Assembly: GCF_014644555.1 (NCBI RefSeq)
Contig: NZ_BMKX01000008.1
Span: forward strand, 62,001 to 126,000
Source of the DNA: Glutamicibacter ardleyensis
GTDB taxonomy: Bacteria > Actinomycetota > Actinomycetes > Actinomycetales > Micrococcaceae
Length of the DNA: 64,000 bases
Direction of reading: 5' to 3'
Positions 62,320-64,000 of the stretch are shown one piece after another. The notes below the pieces were generated by a model, which did not search any database, was not told the origin of the DNA, and saw only the letters and a program-made list of their open reading frames with translations. Made by a program: the position numbers and the translations under genes. Each line of letters begins with the position of its first letter. The stretch's first letter is position 1.

Positions 62320-64000
62320 ATGGTGCGTTATGAGCTGTTGCTTGTTTCGCGATCTTTTGCACAGCCGCGCCAGTTTCACCTGCAGGTTTCCGCTGCCCTC
62401 GATGGTCAGCAATTGTCCGAGATCTTAACCGCAAGTTTCGGTGCAACGCGCTGGTTCCTCGGACCACTCGCCTTGGAAGAATCTGCGGAGCTGAGCTCGC
62501 GCACACACTTGTTGCTAACAGACCTTCCGCGTCCGGTTCTACCGCGCGAGCACCAGATGCCTTCGGCCTTGCAGCTCTTTGTCGCTTCCGGGCCAGATGC
62601 AGGCGCGAGCTTACTACTGGTTCAAGGCACTCATGATGTAGGGCGTTGTGCTCCCTTATGGCTGCAAGACCCGCAGATCGCGCGGCGTCATGCGCGCATT
62701 CGAGTGGATCAATCCCAACTGTTGCTGACCTGCGAATCATCCAACACGCTGCGAATTTCTCCACAACGGCCCGCCAATGAGCCGCTGAGCGAACTATCTT
62801 TGGAACGCGGCACTCGTTTCTGGCTGGGTGATACCGAGTTATGTGTGGGTGATCCGGTGATGCTTGATAACGCACAGTCGATCAATGCCGAGCAACTTCA
62901 CTGGGCACTACCGGATAAGCCCGAACTTCAACGCCTGATCGCCCTATGTTTAGCAGCCCTTCTGCCGATGCTTTCCGGAGTGATGCTGGCGGTATTCACC
63001 GGATCAATGTTGTTTCTACTACTCAGTGGCGCCTCAGCGCTACTTGGAATTTTCCCTGCTATCCAGTTGATTGGCGAACGTCGTCGGTGGAAGGCCAAAG
63101 CGGTGGTGTACCGCGAAAACATCATCAATGCCCGAGCAGCCTATGCCTCGCCCCTGGGAATTAGCACCCTGGCAGGATTGGCACGCGCCGAATTACAGAT
63201 ACCGACAGCCAGTTTGCCTCCTCTGGTCTTTGGCCAGGGACTGTGGGCCCCGGCCGCCGAAGAACCTTCAGCTAAGACTAAGCGACGTAGAAAGTCGCGT
63301 ACTTCCTTGGACGCCCCGTGCCCGTCACCGGTGTTCTCCCCCAGTGTGCCGGGTGCTTGGCAGATCGTTGGCGCGCAGGACAAACCAAGCACCGAACTGC
63401 TCTTCGCGATCTTGGCCCGCTATCTCCCGGCGGTTTTATGTGGACGCTTAGAACTGGTACTCGATCCGAGATTGCAATGCCTCCCGGCGAGTCTACTTTT
63501 GTTACCCGGAGTCAGCACCGGACTGCCACCGTTGGCGGTCACTCCCACCATGCTGGAAACAAAATCAGACGGCTTGGTGCGTACCTTGTACGTGGTGTCT
63601 ACCCCTGCACAGACTTGCGACCAGTCGTTAGTGATCGGCATGAGTCAAAACCCAGTACCAAACGGCACACGGTGGGTGAATCCGCGAACTCCCGAGGTCG
63701 CACTCGAAGATACACAGCTGACGCTGCACACTGCACTACGGCTCAGCGTGCAACGCTTCGTTCGGCTAATTGATCGCTGCCTCAGCTTGGCCGAATCCCA
63801 AGCAATGCGAGGCCGCACAGAATCCAACGAATTAGCACCCTGCGATCCAGCTCGTGCCTTAACGGCGCTTATTGGGGCTACCGATCAGCAGGATCCCATT
63901 GTTCTCGACTTCGGCGCAGACGGACCACACATGCTGATCTGTGGAACGACTGGTTCTGGAAAGTCTGAAGCACTTCGCCGGATCGTGAAGCAATTGGCCA
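62320..64000 (+). CDS. FHA-FtsK/SpoIIIE-type ATPase (EssC-like), cut by window edge
   Basis: 560 residues are visible and the frame is open to the right edge. The N-terminal part (about 1-80) is followed by an FHA domain (about 84-175, with GRC...IARRHARIRV), then two membrane helices (about 206-250) and a linker with a basic KTKRRRKSR patch. An FtsK/SpoIIIE ATPase begins where the window ends (Walker A GTTGSGKSEAL, about 542). The order FHA, membrane hairpin, FtsK is that of EssC/EccC-type motors of type VII secretion, so a WXG100 substrate would be expected nearby. ATG preceded by GAGGAGGAA. Confidence 0.85.
   Translation, partial: MVRYELLLVSRSFAQPRQFHLQVSAALDGQQLSEILTASFGATRWFLGPLALEESAELSSRTHLLLTDLPRPVLPREHQMPSALQLFVASGPDAGASLLLVQGTHDVGRCAPLWLQDPQIARRHARIRVDQSQLLLTCESSNTLRISPQRPANEPLSELSLERGTRFWLGDTELCVGDPVMLDNAQSINAEQLHWALPDKPELQRLIALCLAALLPMLSGVMLAVFTGSMLFLLLSGASALLGIFPAIQLIGERRRWKAKAVVYRENIINARAAYASPLGISTLAGLARAELQIPTASLPPLVFGQGLWAPAAEEPSAKTKRRRKSRTSLDAPCPSPVFSPSVPGAWQIVGAQDKPSTELLFAILARYLPAVLCGRLELVLDPRLQCLPASLLLLPGVSTGLPPLAVTPTMLETKSDGLVRTLYVVSTPAQTCDQSLVIGMSQNPVPNGTRWVNPRTPEVALEDTQLTLHTALRLSVQRFVRLIDRCLSLAESQAMRGRTESNELAPCDPARALTALIGATDQQDPIVLDFGADGPHMLICGTTGSGKSEALRRIVKQLA

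Noticed and set aside
62318-62875. 185-codon minus-strand frame opposite the FHA-FtsK gene
   Set aside because: The plus frame has a strong ribosome site, an FHA domain, membrane helices and a Walker A motif.

Overview
The window is a 64 kb piece of a mid-to-high-GC actinobacterial chromosome. Family Micrococcaceae (Arthrobacter/Glutamicibacter-like) is my inference. The evidence is the fused 2-oxoglutarate dehydrogenase E1/E2 protein, a SigR/RsrA pair, the 24-residue actinobacterial ribosomal protein bL37, a tmRNA whose tag ends TDFALAA, and the gene order argS-lysA-hom-thrC-thrB-rho-prfA-prmC-tsaC-wecA-atp. Nearly everything is core chromosome. I see no complete mobile element, CRISPR array or phage.

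Region 1 (1-21.4 kb, all minus strand) is one long co-directional run: argS, lysA, hom, thrC, thrB, then rho with an exceptionally long disordered N-terminal insert, prfA-prmC, tsaC, the WecA/TagO-like transferase, an AtpI-like membrane protein, atpBEFHAGDC and a DUF2550 protein cut by the left edge. The lysine/threonine genes form a tight cluster. The ATP synthase genes have their own likely promoter near 7.5 kb and RNA hairpins in the spacers around atpA.

Region 2 (21.5-37 kb) holds tRNA-Arg(CCG), a COG0523 GTPase, a TrpXYZ-type ABC importer, the large helicase HrpA, a HIT protein, a rhodanese and an MBL-fold hydrolase. It also has a Zur-like regulator convergent with a zinc/manganese ABC permease and ATPase without a binding protein, and two CNNM/CorC-like CBS-domain membrane proteins.

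Region 3 (37-48.1 kb) holds kgd, an SGNH hydrolase, bL37 and the redox switch rsrA-sigR. The sigR gene carries an exact GGAAT-N18-GTT autoregulatory promoter and an alternative long start. An operon follows: aroA-rsgA-hisN, a DtxR-family regulator and a CrcB/Fluc fluoride-channel pair.

Region 4 (48.1-57.4 kb) holds a YrdB-like protein, tmRNA and smpB, an M23 endopeptidase, ftsX and ftsE (a divisome-coupled hydrolase module) and prfB. A two-gene sodium:solute symporter unit sits between ftsE and prfB.

Region 5 (57.4-64 kb) is a Tad-type pilus cluster (tadA, tadB, tadC, a Flp-like subunit and three TadE-like proteins). Diverging from it is an FHA-FtsK/EssC-like ATPase that runs off the right edge.

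The most interesting signals are the repetitive Arg/Asn/Asp region of Rho, the dual-start sigR arrangement, and the FHA-FtsK ATPase beside the tad cluster. I found no convincing wholly new system.
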